Below, piece by piece: positions 12,307-24,595 of a stretch of 64,000 bases of DNA. Both the position numbers and the translations under genes were made by a program. This DNA is from Entophlyctis helioformis (taxonomy: Eukaryota > Chytridiomycota > Chytridiomycetes > Chytridiales > Chytriomycetaceae). The first letter of the stretch is position 1. Every line of letters begins with the position of its first letter. Location of the stretch: NCBI GenBank assembly GCA_025526915.1, contig JAHLKH010000021.1:1-64000 (forward strand), given 5' to 3'. The notes beneath the pieces were generated by a model. It ran no database searches. It saw nothing but the letters and a program-made list of their open reading frames with translations, and had not been told where the DNA came from.

Positions 12307-13718
12307 TTAGTGGTGCTCGGCAATGACGCGCTTAGTAAAGTCGTCAAAGGTCATGTCGGGAGTGAGCTGGTGGTCGACATTGGGCTGCATGAACACGGCA
12401 AAGGTGTTGCGAGCCAGGTTCGGGTATGCGGCGCCGCGAACAAGGTGGGGAGTGGCGAGCAGAAGGTTGCGGCTGGCCACCTGCGACGCCTCGCCGATCT
12501 GGAAGGCCAGGCAGTCCTGGGGGATCTTGACTTGGATGTAGGCGCCGTCGCGGCCCTTGATGTACAGGCCAGAAGGCTCGAGAGCAGCGGCGACGTTGGG
12601 GTCGGTGCGGTCGGCGTCGCGGATCTCGCCGTTGGACTCGTCGACATAGAGTGCACTTGTGAGGCCAGTCAGCTGCAGGAGACCAACAGCCAGCAGCCGA
12701 CAGCCAGCAGCCACGTCAGTCAGCGAATGTCGTGAAGTGCAAGCGGCAGAGATCAGATGCGTGTTGCTACAGACGGCACAAAGACACAGGGGCACAAGGA
12801 CACAGAGAAACCCCACAATGACTCACCATGCTGTGGTCAACGTGGAGACCGCACCACGAGTCCATGTTGTTGCCGTCGGCCGAGACAGCAACGTCGTCCT
12901 GGCTGATGGGGAAGTAGTGGAGCAGACGGGCCTTGATGGTTGTGGACGACGCAATGGCAGACTCGAGGAACTGCTTGGGCAGATCGGGGTACTCCTGCAG
13001 CAGGTACTTGTCGCAGTGGTGGCACACGAGCTTGCCAACCTCGACAATGAGCTGGCCAAGCTGTAGAGGAGCATACCAGATGAACACGGCGTGGAGTCAG
13101 TGCATCTGCAAGAGCGCGAGAGAGCGCGACGAGACACCGCGACCGTGCACAGCACAGGGCTTACCTCCATGAATGCCTCGCGCAGCTCAGGGAGCTCCTT
13201 GGGCCAAATGTTGGGCTGGGCGTACTCGGGGAACTTTGCCAGGTACTGGTCGTCGAGCAGCGGCGGCACGTCCATCATAGGGTTGCAATAGTAGGAGCCT
13301 TTGGCAAAGTCGGGCTTGCCGTTCATGATCTCGCGGCCGTGCGACCAGCCGGTCAGGTAGTGCGAGTCGGCGTGGGTCACACGCTCCTTGGCATCGTCGG
13401 GCAGGGCAGCGAGCAGCGATGCCAGACGGAGCAGGCGAAGGCGCATAGGGACCAGACCCTGCCGCAGGTCAGATGATCAATGGACACAAAGCACAAAACA
13501 CAAGGTGAGTTCAACAGCGAGAGACAAGACGGGTCAGCCAGACAGCGTACCGGGACGTTCTTGACGAGCAGGACGCCGAGGCAATCGGGGTCGCTGCCAA
13601 AGGCCGTCTTGATTGCATCGACAAGGTTGGCGTTTTTGTTGGCCAGGTCCTCGTACTCGAAGGCGACGACGTCGGCGGTCGCAGCAGGAGCAGCAGTAGG
13701 AGCAGAAGGAGCGGTCAT
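12307..13718 (-). CDS. 2-oxoglutarate/Fe(II)-dependent oxygenase-like protein
   Basis: Four exons (13718-13551, 13458-13165, 13060-12827, 12672-12307) sum to 353 aa with all phases closing. The fold resembles isopenicillin N synthase-like oxygenases. There is an N-terminal region with LGVLLVKNVPGLVPMRLRLL, a central CGLHVDHSMLTGLTSALYV carrying an H-x-D iron motif, and QVASRNLLLATPHLVRG with a distal His. The usual Arg that grips 2-oxoglutarate may be in the HLVRG block. Family members hydroxylate or desaturate small molecules or proteins; the substrate here cannot be read. It is divergent from the WD40 gene, with about 395 bp between start codons. Confidence 0.75.
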
Positions 13719-14112
13719 TTGAGGTGTTTGGGCAAGGCTGGCTCGAAGGAGAGGAATCGAAGGAGTGATTGATGGCACGCATCTGATTGGCTGGCTGGCT
13801 GGTAGGCTTGATCACACGCTTCTGATTGGCTGGAGCAGACCGCGTGGCGTTGACGAGGCGCTCGCAATCTGCGCCATCGGCCATTGCCACGCAATCTGCC
13901 AGCGCCCATCGCCCAGCGCCCATCGCCCATCGGCCATTGCCACAACGTAAGCCGTGCGCCATGCGCCGTGCGCCGGCGACTGCGCACTCACACGCTCACT
14001 CACACGCTGTCTGTCTATCCGCCTGCCCCTGTCGGGCAACCCGTCCAATCCACCCGTCCATCCACCCATCCACCCGTCCATCCATTCCAACGGCCGCAGA
14101 TCAACAGACAGC
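13719..14112. other. Intergenic region between divergent genes
   Basis: This gap separates the oxygenase start (minus) from the WD40 start (plus) and must contain both promoters. It holds tandem GCCCATCGCCCAGC-like repeats at about 13895-13945 and CCATCCACCCGT repeats at about 14048-14092, just before the WD40 ATG. I see no TATA box or other clear promoter element. Confidence 0.6.
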
Positions 14113-15959
14113 ATGGCCTCGCCCCTGACGTCGTGGGCATCCGCTGCCGTCAGCGCCAACCACCCTCCGGCCAGTGCGAGCAGCGCCGAGAGCGCCGACA
14201 GCGCAGGCAGCGCCGGCATGGGCAGCAGCGGCCTGTTTGGCAGCCTGGCGGGCGGCGTCGGCAGAGGCAATCGAGCAAGCGTCCATGCTGGTGCTGGTGC
14301 TGGTGCCGGTGTCGGCGCCATCTACGCAGCCGCAACGGCCCCTCTGGCCGGCCCCCACAATCAGGCGCTGGCGCAGGCGGGCAGCGGCCCCAACGGCCCC
14401 AACAGCCCCAACGGCGGCAGCAGCAGCAACAGTAGCAGCACTGCGCGGATGGCTGGCGTAGCCAGACGCCGCACCGGCACGCTCGCCGACGATAGCGGCA
14501 GCCTCGACAGCGGCTCGCCCATTGACGCCAACAACAACAACACAACGACAGCTTCGACGACGACGACGACGACCACAACAGCGACGATGCAGACAACGCC
14601 GGCTCCGAGGACCGCTCGCCGCTGCCGGCCACGTCCGTGCCGCCCGAGCTCGAGAGCCTGCAGCGATCGGCCGCCACCGTCAAGCGCCATACGTTCTCGG
14701 CCGTGTCGAGCGGCGGCATGAGCGGGGCGACCGGCCTGTCTGGCGCCATCAACGCCATCAGCGCCGGCGCTGCCTATGCCATCCCCGCGGCCACCGCCAG
14801 CGCCAGCGGGCCTGCAGGCAACACCATGAGCAGCATCGTCTACGGCGTCAGCGTCGGCAGCAGCATCAGCGCAAGCGGCAGCCACATGGCCCGCTTTGCC
14901 CACGCCAACGCGCACGCCAACACACACGCCAACGCCATCGCAGGCAATCTCGATTCATCCGCGCCTCCTCACTCGTCGTCCTCTTCAGCGGCCGGTCTGC
15001 TGGCCACCCTCGCCACGGCCCCGCGCGCCGCAATCTCGTGCGTGTCGCTGTCCCCAGATGCGTCGCTCGTCTACGCAGGCACAGCAGACGGATCGATCCA
15101 CGAGTGGCCGTCCACGCCGTCGTCGGGCGGCCGTTCAAGAGGCGGCAAGCACGATCAGCGGCAGCAGGCCCAGCAGGCCCAACAGACCCAGCAGAAGCAC
15201 CGTGTGCTGGCCGGCCACGCCAAGGCCGTCACGAGCATCCAGTCGGCGGGCCTGGTGCTCTTCTCCGCCAGCGAGGACGGCTCGCTGATCATCTGGGACG
15301 TGCCCGCTGCTTCTCCTCTCCGCAAGATCCGTGCGCACCAGCCCAACGCCGCCACGGCCATCTGCTTCACCGGAGGCCTGCTCTACTCGGGCGGCTCAGA
15401 CACAATCGTCAGCGCCTGGAACCCAAAGAACGGCAGACGCCAGTGGGTTCTGACCGGCCACTCTGGCCCTGTGCTCGCCTTGACCGCCTCGCCCAACACC
15501 ATCCCCCATCGCCTGTTCTCGGCCTCTGCCGACAAGACCATCCGCATCTGGGACACCGAGAACGGCCGCGTTCTCCGTGTTCTCGAGGGCCACCAGGACT
15601 GGGTGCATTCCATCGCCTTGCACGGCCCTCGTCTGTACTCTGGCGCCAGAGACGGCGAGATCAAGCTCTGGGGTGCCCTGGACGGCGACTGCATCAGCTC
15701 GTTTGTCGGCCACGACAGCCGCGCCGTTCGAAGCTTAACCATTGCTGGCGACCGTCTCGTGTCTGCCGGCGAAGACTGCTCCATCGTCGTTTGGGATCTC
15801 GACGCCCACATGCCCATGAAGACCGTCAGGGCCCACAAGGCCGCCGTCACGGCCATTGCTGCCTCGGTCGACGGCACCGTCATTGCCAGCGGCTCTGCCG
15901 ACGAGTTTGTCAGTGTCTGGAGCTTTGCGGACATGGTCGTCACCGATGACAGTAAGTGA
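14113..15959 (+). CDS. WD40 repeat protein with disordered N-terminus; one frame break
   Basis: The C-terminal 330 residues form seven WD40 units ending in HEWP, IIWD, SAWN, RIWD, KLWG, VVWD and SVWS, enough for one complete beta-propeller, presumably a protein-binding platform. The first 290 residues are Ala/Ser/Gly/Asn-rich with an acidic DDDDDD patch. The N-terminal frame (14113 to about 14541) and the frame of the acidic patch and propeller (from about 14543) differ. A single base missing in the AAC tract at about 14541 would restore a 615-aa protein. No intron in the region gives the needed phase. The stop at 15957 sits inside a GTAAGT-like sequence, so a further 3' exon cannot be fully excluded. 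Confidence 0.8.
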
Positions 15960-16489
15960 CGTTGCTGCCTGCCATGGATCTGCCGTTGCCACACCTTGAT
16001 CCGCTTCCTCTTCGCTGGTGCACAACCACTCCATGGATGCTCGTTCAAGACATCCATCGTTGCACGCCGTCATGGTTTCTTGCACGCAGCGCACGGCCCT
16101 GGCTCTTGGCGTGCAAGGCCTGGCATGCCAGGGTGTGCACCATCCCTCCCTCCCTCCCTCCCTTGTCCTGCTTGGCCAGCCGGTGCATTCGCAGCCTGTT
16201 GGATCTGCCAGCGCCTGCATTGGCGGACAATCGGCCAATGACGCCGTTGTTGCTCCGCCTTTGCTCCGCCTCCGCTCATCGCAATCTCGCCCAATCTGCG
16301 TCTGGCTGGCCTGGCTGGCTGGCCGGCTGGATAAACGGGCGATCGGATGGCTGAATGGGCTGAATGGACAAGCCGCTGTGTGCGATGGATGCCAAGAAGA
16401 AGCTTCCCACTGCGTGTCATCTTGCCCCGTCCTTGTTCTGTTGCTCGCCTTGCCGTTGCAACCGCCCCCACACATACCCCTCACCCGCC
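15960..16489. other. Intergenic region
   Basis: The gap between the WD40 stop and the next start holds no gene I can support. It contains a CCCTCCCTCC tract (about 16144-16164) and a GGCTGGCTGG run (about 16305-16330). The final 50 bp before the ATG at 16490 are C-rich and G-poor, as for several other starts in this window. Confidence 0.55.
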
Positions 16490-19165
16490 ATGTCGTCGTA
16501 TCTCGGCTTTGGATCTGACTTTGGCCTGTTCGCCATGCTAGACCGCAGCATCATCTCTCGCAGCGACCTGTCGCTGCCCACTCCGCCCATGTCGCCGTAT
16601 ACCCTGGATATGCAAGCCGGCACTGCTGCTACTGCTGGATCTGGCGCCAACATGCGAACGGCCTCCCGTCCTCGCTCCATCATCACATCGTCCGTCCATC
16701 CTCATCGCCCACCCTCCGAACACCCTCATCCGCACTCGCAGGTCAACCCATCGTCACAGAGCCGCGTCGCCCAGTCCGAGGCTGCCTACGCTGCCCATGC
16801 TGCGACTGCGGCCGCCGCTGCCCACGCTGCCCAGCTGCACCAGACGGATCAGGTCATCCAGACGCTGCGTGAGCAGCTCGCACGCTCCCAAGAGCAGATT
16901 ACCAAGCACGACCGCGTCCGCTTGAAACTCAAGGGTGATCTTACATCGGCTCGCACCGAGCTGTTTGAGAAGAAAGAGGTCATCAAGGAGCTGCAGGACC
17001 AGCTGGCGACCGCCCACAACGAGCACAACTCGACAAAGGAAGAGCTGCTCGATTCGCAAGCTGCGCTTGAAGCCGTCCGCGTCGAGCTCAAGCTGGTGCG
17101 CGATGCATACGACCGCGCTCTTGGGTGGATCATCCGCCAAGCGCATCGTCAGTTTGTGTCGTCTGAGATCGAGCTGCACTCGGTCGACCGCTTCCTCAAC
17201 CATGCCTACTCTTCGTTTGCAAGCGATGCTCGCGACGACCGCCATGCCCCGCCTGCCAAGCGCACGTGGGAGTTTGACTCGGACTACGACTCTGACACGG
17301 ACATTGCCGCCACCTCAACGGCCTGGTGGCGATCGGATGGCCAGGGCCACGTTCCCACATGGACCAAGGAGGCCATGCTGCGTGCCTACTTTTGCAGCCC
17401 CAACGCGGCCAGCCCCACGACCAGCCGCGAGGGCCAGTCGCCTCTCTGGAGCGGAATCGGCGATCGCCGCACTCTGTCGTACCTTGCGCCGTCGAACCAG
17501 TCGCTGCGCTTCAGCAGCGGCCTGGGCATGTACAGCAGCACCCTCGGCGGCAACAGCAGCGTCTCGTCGTTTGGATCCATCACGGGTGCGACCATGGCGG
17601 CCACCGCGCTGCCCTCGTCCAACCTGTCCCCAGGCAGGGACACGGTCAACCGCATGTTTGTGCATCCAGACCGCCCCGCTGCGGGCAACAGCCGCGCTGC
17701 CGTGCACACAACGCCCATCACGCTGGACTTGGCCAGCGGCGCAGAGCGCGACAAGGAGGCCGAGCTCTCGGACGCCACGTCGCGGTCGAGCGTCGCCGCC
17801 GTGCGTCTTGCTGCGGCACGCGGTGCCACTGCGGCAGGCGTCAACATGGGCAGCATCTCGAGCATCTCGAGCATCCCCGACACCATCGACGACTCGCTGT
17901 CGTCTGTGCAGGTCAAGCGGGCCAGCGTCAACGTCAACATGCTCGGTGCGGCTTCTGGCGCAGCAACGACGGGCAGCCGCCCTGCCCCGTGGCACCGTCC
18001 AGCACAGAACATGCCAGGCGTGTCAGAGGCATCTGCCCAGCAGCCCACGGCTGTTTGGCAGCAGCAGCAGCAGCAGGACGACGACGACGACGACGACTTT
18101 GAGCCGTCTAGCGTCGAGCGATCCAAAGCCGTCTTGTCGCGCAAACCACCGGCAGCCGCTCTCAGCAAGGTCGGATCCACCACGCCGGCAACTGGTGCGT
18201 CAGCGACTGCCAAGCGCACCTCGGTCATGGTCAAGACCAACGAAGTGTACCGCTTTGACGAGTCGCCTCGCACGCCTAGTGCCGACCTGAAGAAGATCGA
18301 GGACCAGGACGAGGACGACAGCGACTTTGACGATGACTACGACGGCGACGACAATGACGACGAGGACGATGTGGACAGCCAGCTGGACGACTATGACGGC
18401 GACTCGACGTCCGAGGGCGGGACCGACATGCCCATGGCCGTGGCCGAGTCGCGTGCCAACGGACCCCAAGCCCGATGGAATGTCGACGATGCCACGGCTG
18501 CAGCACGCACGGCCTCTGTCCCGAGACGGCAGCCCGGTGCCGAGGACTCGAGCTCAACGTCGACCGAGTGGCGCAAGGACCCGCAGGCTGTCAAGGCACT
18601 CGAGGATTTCCTGACCGCGGACGGCAACAGCGAGATCGAGTACCACGGCAAGGCGCGTCTGGCCGTGTCGCGTGGCAGCACCGTGTCTGCCAAAACAGGC
18701 GTCACGACCGCGACCGCCACCACGGCGACGACCGCCAAGGTGTCCGTCTCTGCCGCCACTCGCGCAAGCCGCAGACACACGACCATGATGGACGGATCGC
18801 ATGTCGTGCCGGCTGGCTCTCGCGACACCAAGCCGCCCACTGGCCGCACGGCGTCCACCACACACCGCTTCTCGACGCTGTCGACATCGGGCATGGCCGC
18901 CAACCGCCCCGACGCCACTGCAAACAACGGCCTCTTGTCACCTGGCGCTGCCAGCAGCAGCAGTGGCGGCGGCGGTGAGCGATCGTCGACCATTGAACGC
19001 ATGGCCAGCTCGTTCGAGAACGCGCTCGAGACGGCCATTGAGAGTCCATGGAGCCTTGTCCCTGGCTGGCTCAAGTCTACGCGGCCGGCTGCCCCCTCGG
19101 CTGCCGTCAACACGCAGCCATTGACGCCACAGCAGCTGCAGCAACAGACGCTCTCGCCCGACTAG
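16490..19165 (+). CDS. Large coiled-coil and disordered protein, unknown function
   Basis: A single uninterrupted exon encodes 891 aa. Residues about 118-215 make a strong heptad pattern (QVIQTLREQLARSQEQITKH, then ELFEKKEVIKELQDQL and EELLDSQAALEAVRVELKLV), a likely dimerising coiled coil. It is followed by a short ordered stretch (DRALGWIIRQAHRQF). The rest is Ser/Thr/Ala-rich, with a polyQ run next to a DDDDDDD run (near residues 524-535) and a long acidic DEDDSDFDDDYDGDD segment. Near the C-terminus, ENALETAIESPWSLVPGWLK could be an amphipathic helix. I do not recognise a family. Upstream in-frame ATGs exist (16364), but MSSYLGF after the C-rich leader is the preferred start. Confidence 0.7.
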   Translation: MSSYLGFGSDFGLFAMLDRSIISRSDLSLPTPPMSPYTLDMQAGTAATAGSGANMRTASRPRSIITSSVHPHRPPSEHPHPHSQVNPSSQSRVAQSEAAYAAHAATAAAAAHAAQLHQTDQVIQTLREQLARSQEQITKHDRVRLKLKGDLTSARTELFEKKEVIKELQDQLATAHNEHNSTKEELLDSQAALEAVRVELKLVRDAYDRALGWIIRQAHRQFVSSEIELHSVDRFLNHAYSSFASDARDDRHAPPAKRTWEFDSDYDSDTDIAATSTAWWRSDGQGHVPTWTKEAMLRAYFCSPNAASPTTSREGQSPLWSGIGDRRTLSYLAPSNQSLRFSSGLGMYSSTLGGNSSVSSFGSITGATMAATALPSSNLSPGRDTVNRMFVHPDRPAAGNSRAAVHTTPITLDLASGAERDKEAELSDATSRSSVAAVRLAAARGATAAGVNMGSISSISSIPDTIDDSLSSVQVKRASVNVNMLGAASGAATTGSRPAPWHRPAQNMPGVSEASAQQPTAVWQQQQQQDDDDDDDFEPSSVERSKAVLSRKPPAAALSKVGSTTPATGASATAKRTSVMVKTNEVYRFDESPRTPSADLKKIEDQDEDDSDFDDDYDGDDNDDEDDVDSQLDDYDGDSTSEGGTDMPMAVAESRANGPQARWNVDDATAAARTASVPRRQPGAEDSSSTSTEWRKDPQAVKALEDFLTADGNSEIEYHGKARLAVSRGSTVSAKTGVTTATATTATTAKVSVSAATRASRRHTTMMDGSHVVPAGSRDTKPPTGRTASTTHRFSTLSTSGMAANRPDATANNGLLSPGAASSSSGGGGERSSTIERMASSFENALETAIESPWSLVPGWLKSTRPAAPSAAVNTQPLTPQQLQQQTLSPD

Positions 19166-19510
19166 AGTCGGCGAGTCAAGACCACCTCCCCCACTTCTTC
19201 ATACACCAATCCTTTGTCTTGAACAACATTTTGACATTACTACCACTCCTTCCCCCATTCTGTCCATGGCCACCCATGACTGCCCAAAGAACATCATGCA
19301 TGGATCAGCACGTTGCACATTCGTCCGGTGCACAACAGTGTATAGCATAGAGCTGTCACAAGAGGTAGTCGAGATGTAGTTGCAAAGAAGAAAACGATGG
19401 AGTAAAAAAAGGAACAAACAGGCAAGCAAACATGTGGTGTGAGGGGAATCCAAAACAGACAGAGCAAGAAGGGTGGTGGGAGGAGGGACCGAGGCTGCGA
19501 CGGTGCCCGT
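19166..19510. other. Convergent intergenic region (3' ends)
   Basis: This stretch lies between the stop of the coiled-coil gene (plus) and the stop of the ABC transporter gene (minus). It should hold both 3' UTRs. An A-rich tract at about 19383-19420 on the plus strand is the only A/T-rich patch. No gene is seen. Confidence 0.55.
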
Positions 19511-22500
19511 CTACGACGCGTCTTCTTCTGTAATGAGCGAGGTAAAGATCTCGTCGAGCGTGGTCTGGCTGATACCCCAGCTCTGGATGCCGTAGCGGCG
19601 GTGCTCGTTCGTCAGGGTCTCAAAGATGACGGCAAGCTCGTCGCCCTCGGGCCTGAACGTGTACAGCCGCACATTGTTGAACACCTGGATGCGGTTGGAG
19701 CGGCCACCGCGCGGCAGCACCTTGGCGAGAATGTACTGCTCCGCCGCGTCCAGCGCCTTGGACTCGCCGTAAATGTACAGCTTGTACCCGGCGCCGTAGA
19801 GGTCCTTGAGCCGCGCGGCCGTGCCCACGCAGCGCATGGTGCCCTTGGCCATGATGCCGATACGCTGGCAGCACACCTCGGCCTCTTCCATCGAGTGCGT
19901 GGTCATGAGAATGGCACGGTTGGAGCGCGCGCGCGCAATCACGTCCCACACAGACCGCCGCACCTCGGGGTCCAGGCCCGTCGTGGGCTCGTCGAGGAAC
20001 ACGACGCGCGGGTCGGCAACAAGCGCAATCGCGATGCTCAGCCGGCGCTTCTCGCCGCCAGAGAGGTTCTTGATGCGCCGGCCGCGGAGGGTCTCGAGCT
20101 TGACGAGCTCGGCCGACGCAACCACGGCCTCGCGCTCGTATTCGCGCGAGACGCCCTTGAGACGCGCGTAGAAGAAGAGGTGCTCGTCAACAGTGAGGTC
20201 GGGCCAGAGAATGTCAAACTGGGGACAGACGCCAATGGACCGGAACGCGGCGTCGGACTCGGCAATGATGTCGTAGCCGGCAAGCGTGGCGTCGCCGGCC
20301 GTGGGCTCGTACACGCCCGTGAGAATGCTGATGAGCGACGTCTTGCCGGCGCCGTTGGGACCCAGGAGGCCAAACACGGTGCCCGTGTCGACAGCAAGCG
20401 TGATGTTGGTCACTGCCTGCTTCTTGGTGCCAGCCTCGGTGGTGTACTGTTTCGCCATGTCACGCATGACGAGCGGTGCAGACGGGTCGTAGTTGCCACG
20501 GAGGACACGGACGCGCTCAGCGCGCACATCATCGTCCTCGCCCGGCACGTCAATCTCGCCGCCCTCTCTGGGCTGCATTGGGCTCTGCTGGTCAAAGCGG
20601 TCGTAAGTGCATGCCCCTCAACGTCACAATACGATCCCGGCTGCACATACCTGGCTGATCGTGTTCTTCTTGAGTCCAAACTTGGTGGCCAGGCTCGTGA
20701 AGGGATAGTGCCACGGCAGGTTGGTGCCAAACTCGGATGGAACGACGTTGCCGAGGTAGATGGACAGCAGGATGAACACAACAATCTCAACGGCCAGCGC
20801 AATGATGATGCTGAACAGCTCATCGCCAGGAGCGACCATGGACAAGATATAGGGCTGCATGAACCATGCCAACGACAATGTGAGATCACGGGCGGCACAA
20901 AACACAGGTGGGCATCCATGGCACTCACGACTTGGAGCGATGACGTGGCAGCGCGGTTCAAGACACCAAGCGCACGGTAGAATGCAAGCGGCGGCCAGAC
21001 ACAAAGAACGATCGGGAACTCGCCCTTTTCCGGGAACACCTCGTCCAGGATGAACGACGTCACCACGCCGCACACCACGATGAGGAACACGCCAATGAGG
21101 GCAATGCGGGATCGGCGGTAAATCGAGTTGAAGAACATGGCAAGAGTGACCTGGATGTTGCCCCAGAGGATAAACAGGATGAGCAGGACGAGCGGGTCGG
21201 TTTTGGTGAACAGCTCGAGACGCGTGAGGTAGCCGGCGATCCAGAAGATGGCCGTGGACACGATGTAGTTGAGGAGGAAGGTGACGTATTCGGCAATGTA
21301 GTATGCTGAGGGGCTGCCTAATCCGTTCTGAAACGGGCAGGGATACAGGCATGGCAAACACAAACGTCAGCCAGCCAGTCCCATCAGACAGCAGCCACAT
21401 GGGATGGCATGGGATGGCATACCATACGGAGCATCGTGACAACGCGCATTTCCTTGTCGCGCACAAGCGAGATGGTGAAGATGGGCAACAGGAACGAGAT
21501 GCCCAATGGGTACAGAATGCGGCCAATGATAGATCCAAACGGAATATCAAACGTCGTCTGGCCAAGCACAGGGAAGCTGCGGATGCCCTGCGTGATGGAC
21601 ACGCCTTGCAACGCCGGCGACGAGAACCGCGCAATGGCGTTGCTGAGCTGCGCTTGCTGGAGAAGCATGCGGAAGCCAGACGTTGGGAATCCCGGCGTCT
21701 TGTCGAGCCGCTCGTCGTTGCCAACCTGCATGACGTACGAGTAGTTTTTGTTTGGGTGGTCGACGCGCTTGAACAAAACGGCAGCGTAGGGAACCACAGA
21801 GGCTGCTTCGCCAATCCGGCTGAGTAACGTGGCAACCTGTGCGTCGGTGGGCGATCCCTGGAGAGCAAAGGCGTCCACGCGTGCAAGGTTGTTGATGGCC
21901 TGCTGGATGGTGCTTTGGAACATGGCATCGAGATCGGACTGTCTGGACGAGCTGCTGATGTTGAAGTAGGGCACCTTCTGGTAGCCTTTGAAGCTGTACG
22001 GAATGACTTCGATCTGCACCGCGTAGCGCGACTCGATGGTGTCCAGCATGCCGTTGGACGAGTTGGCCGGCTTGAAGTTGTACTTGGGGATCTGGTCGCC
22101 CGACTGGAGCAGCTGCTCTCGTGGGGCCGTGCCGATCACATTGCGGTCCACGCCGGGCTCCATTGCGACAACAGCCCAGGGGCGTGTCTGGTAGACGGCA
22201 AAGGCACGTGCCAAACTGGAATTGCAAGTCAACGGAAAGCATGACAAGGTGAGCAGGAGCGGCCGATGGTTGGTGCTTGCAGGGCAAGGCGGTTTACCTG
22301 ATGGCTTGGCGCGAGATGGGGCTGGTCAGATCGCCGTTGAGGAGCGGCGCAAGGATATCAAGCCAGCCAGAGTTGACTTGAGATGTGTACAGCGAGTCCT
22401 TGTTGGCGTAGTCTTTGACCTGTCTTGACGGAGCACGTTCGTACATGTCGTTGTTGTCGTAGGGGTAGGCCAGACCGAACCAGTTGACACACGGCAGACT

Positions 22501-24441
22501 GCCCGTGAGCGTCGTGGACGACAGCTGGGAAAACACGTCGCGGGCAGAGAGGTCGACAAGGGAGGCACGGGTAAAAAAGTTGGCGTGGCGCACAGGCAGG
22601 TTGGGGATGGCATTGGGAACCTCGGAGGCGGGCGTGACGGTGATGCCCGCGCCAGAGAGGTTGTAGATGGGCCAGTTTTGCTCGTTGATGGACAGCTCGT
22701 TACTGCAATACAGGATCTGGTATGCGTTGGCATTGCTGTTGGTGAGGTTGGAGATGACCGACTTGAGCAAGAACGAGACCATGATCATCAGGAACGGACA
22801 CAGACTGTGGCGGAAGATGCAGCGGAAGAGAAATCAGCTGCGCATTCTGGCAAGGAGGCTCGGCGAGCGATGCATTTTGGCTGTACCTGATGCAGCAGAT
22901 GTTGGTGAACCACTGGCGGCGCTGGAAGCTGATGGCCTTGCGGGTGAATGCCCTGCCAAAGGGAACGACGGCAGGTTCAAGTCAGCCCATCGGTCAGCCA
23001 ATGGGTCAGCCGATCTGTCGGTAGGGGGGCATGGACGAAGCAATCTGGACAGCGCAGACCAGCGCAGACCAGCGCAGAGCAGCCGAGAGCCATACCTGAA
23101 TTTGAACGAGTCGTGCACATCGCGGCGGTACTTTTCGACGCGCTCGCTACCGGCGGAGAAACCCGCATCAGAGCCACCTTCACCACCGTAGCCAGACGAT
23201 GCAGCGTAATGCTGCTGCTGCTGCATCTGCTGCTGCTGCTTCTGAAGCGACGATACAGAGGCGTTGGCATTCTGGGTGCGGAAGGCCAGCGAGGGCATGC
23301 GCTGCAGCGTCTTGTACAGCGGCGTCGCGGCGGGCGACGTTGGCAGGGCAGAGTCCTTTGGCGTGCTGACGTAGTTGACGGCCGTGATGTGCATGCTGCG
23401 TGCATCCGAGTTGATTCTGCGCAACGTCGCTGGGTACGGCGCGGCGGCCTCCTCCTTGGACGGATACGGCACGATGCCGTAGGGCTGCAGCGGACGCTCC
23501 TGCTTGCGGCGAAACGAGAGCGTGCGCATGAGGGATCCCGCCGGGTCGGTCTCGGTGTTGATGCCAGCATCTTCCTGCAGCAGCTGCACACGGCGCGACG
23601 GCAGCGTCTGTGTGCGTCTGAGCGCAGCCGCCGACAGGCCCTGTGCACCGCGCGGATTCGAAGCGCCACCGGGGCCGTTGGCAGCCGCGCCGGTTGCCTT
23701 TGCAGCGGCAGCGGCGCCGACACCAGACGCCTGCGCGCCGTTGAGTGTCGTGCCAAACGCCGACGAGGTGACCTCGGATATGTCGTCGTCGTCGCCGTTG
23801 ACGACCGAGCGCTTGGTGGGCATGGTCTTGCTGCGGCCGAGGCGGGATCCGCCCTTGGGCGAGCCCAGCGGCGACGTGGCCGACGGCGTCGACGACGGCA
23901 GCGCCGAGAAGCGGTTGGTGTTGATGTTGAGGCTGAGCGATTGCTGTGCGGCCGGTGCGGGCAGCGCCGACGGGCCCGGGGCATCGAGGCTGCTTCTGCC
24001 GACGGCGGGTGCCGCAGACGGGCCCGAGGCGGCCGAGACGACGCTGGCGGGCGGGCCGTAGGCGGCGTAGGCGGCGTAGGCGTAGGCGCTGTTGGAGAAG
24101 TCGCCCGAGTACACGGCCGACGGCCCGGCGGGGCTTGGCATGCCGTCGCTGCTGCCGGCGTCGTTGCCGGCGTCGTTGCTGCTGGCGTGCCGGCCGAGCG
24201 CCGACGGCGTGGCGGGCGATATCACCGTCGTCTCCTCTCTGAACGAGACGCTGGGCGAGTTGCGCAGCCTGCGCTGGCTGCGGGACGGCGACAGGAGCGC
24301 ACTGCCGGGCGAGGTGGCGGCGTGCGCCTGCGGGTGCGTCTGTGCGTCTGTTTGTGCGCCGGCTGCGTCTGGTGCGTCTGGTGCACCGTCGGCAGGCGCC
24401 GTGTGGATGGGCTTTGGCTTGCTGTGCCCGATGCCCTCCAT
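19511..24441 (-). CDS. Half-size ABCA-family transporter with long cytosolic N-terminus
   Basis: Exon 1 (24441-23096) encodes about 448 disordered Ser/Pro/Ala/Gln residues. Then comes FTRKAISFQRRQWFTNICCI and a first membrane helix (LCPFLMIMVSFLLKSVI). A large extracytoplasmic loop follows, then about five more helices in the 21900-20640 region (for example ISFLLPIFTISLV, FLLNYIVSTAIFWIAGYL, LIGVFLIVVCGVVTSFIL). The C-terminal ATPase domain has Walker A GLLGPNGAGKTS, Q-loop CPQFDILW, signature LSGGEKRRL, Walker B VVFLDEPTTGLD and switch MTTHSMEEAE. The single TM-NBD unit and the layout match half-size ABCA proteins, usually lipid exporters that work as dimers. All nucleotide-binding motifs look intact. 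Substrate is unknown. Splice phases at the N-terminus/TM1 joins close. Confidence 0.88.
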
Positions 24442-24595
24442 CGTTGTTTGTGAAAACGCGCAAACGTCTAAACAAACGCCACAAACGCGACGCGCTTGCA
24501 CCCGATCTGTGTGCACCGCCAGTCGCGCTGCGGAAGAAAGCGGGCCGCGTCAAGTGCAGGATCGTTCAACCAAGCACGGGAAGATGCTGCATTGT

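Noticed and set aside
14522..15949. Arg/His-rich 475-residue frame over the WD40 gene
   Set aside because: The overlapping frame with seven WD40 units is clearly the real one.
22948..24453. 501-residue plus-strand open frame
   Set aside because: It lies antisense to exon 1 of the ABC transporter gene, is Arg/Gly-rich and starts from a non-ATG codon; it is a shadow of the disordered coding exon.
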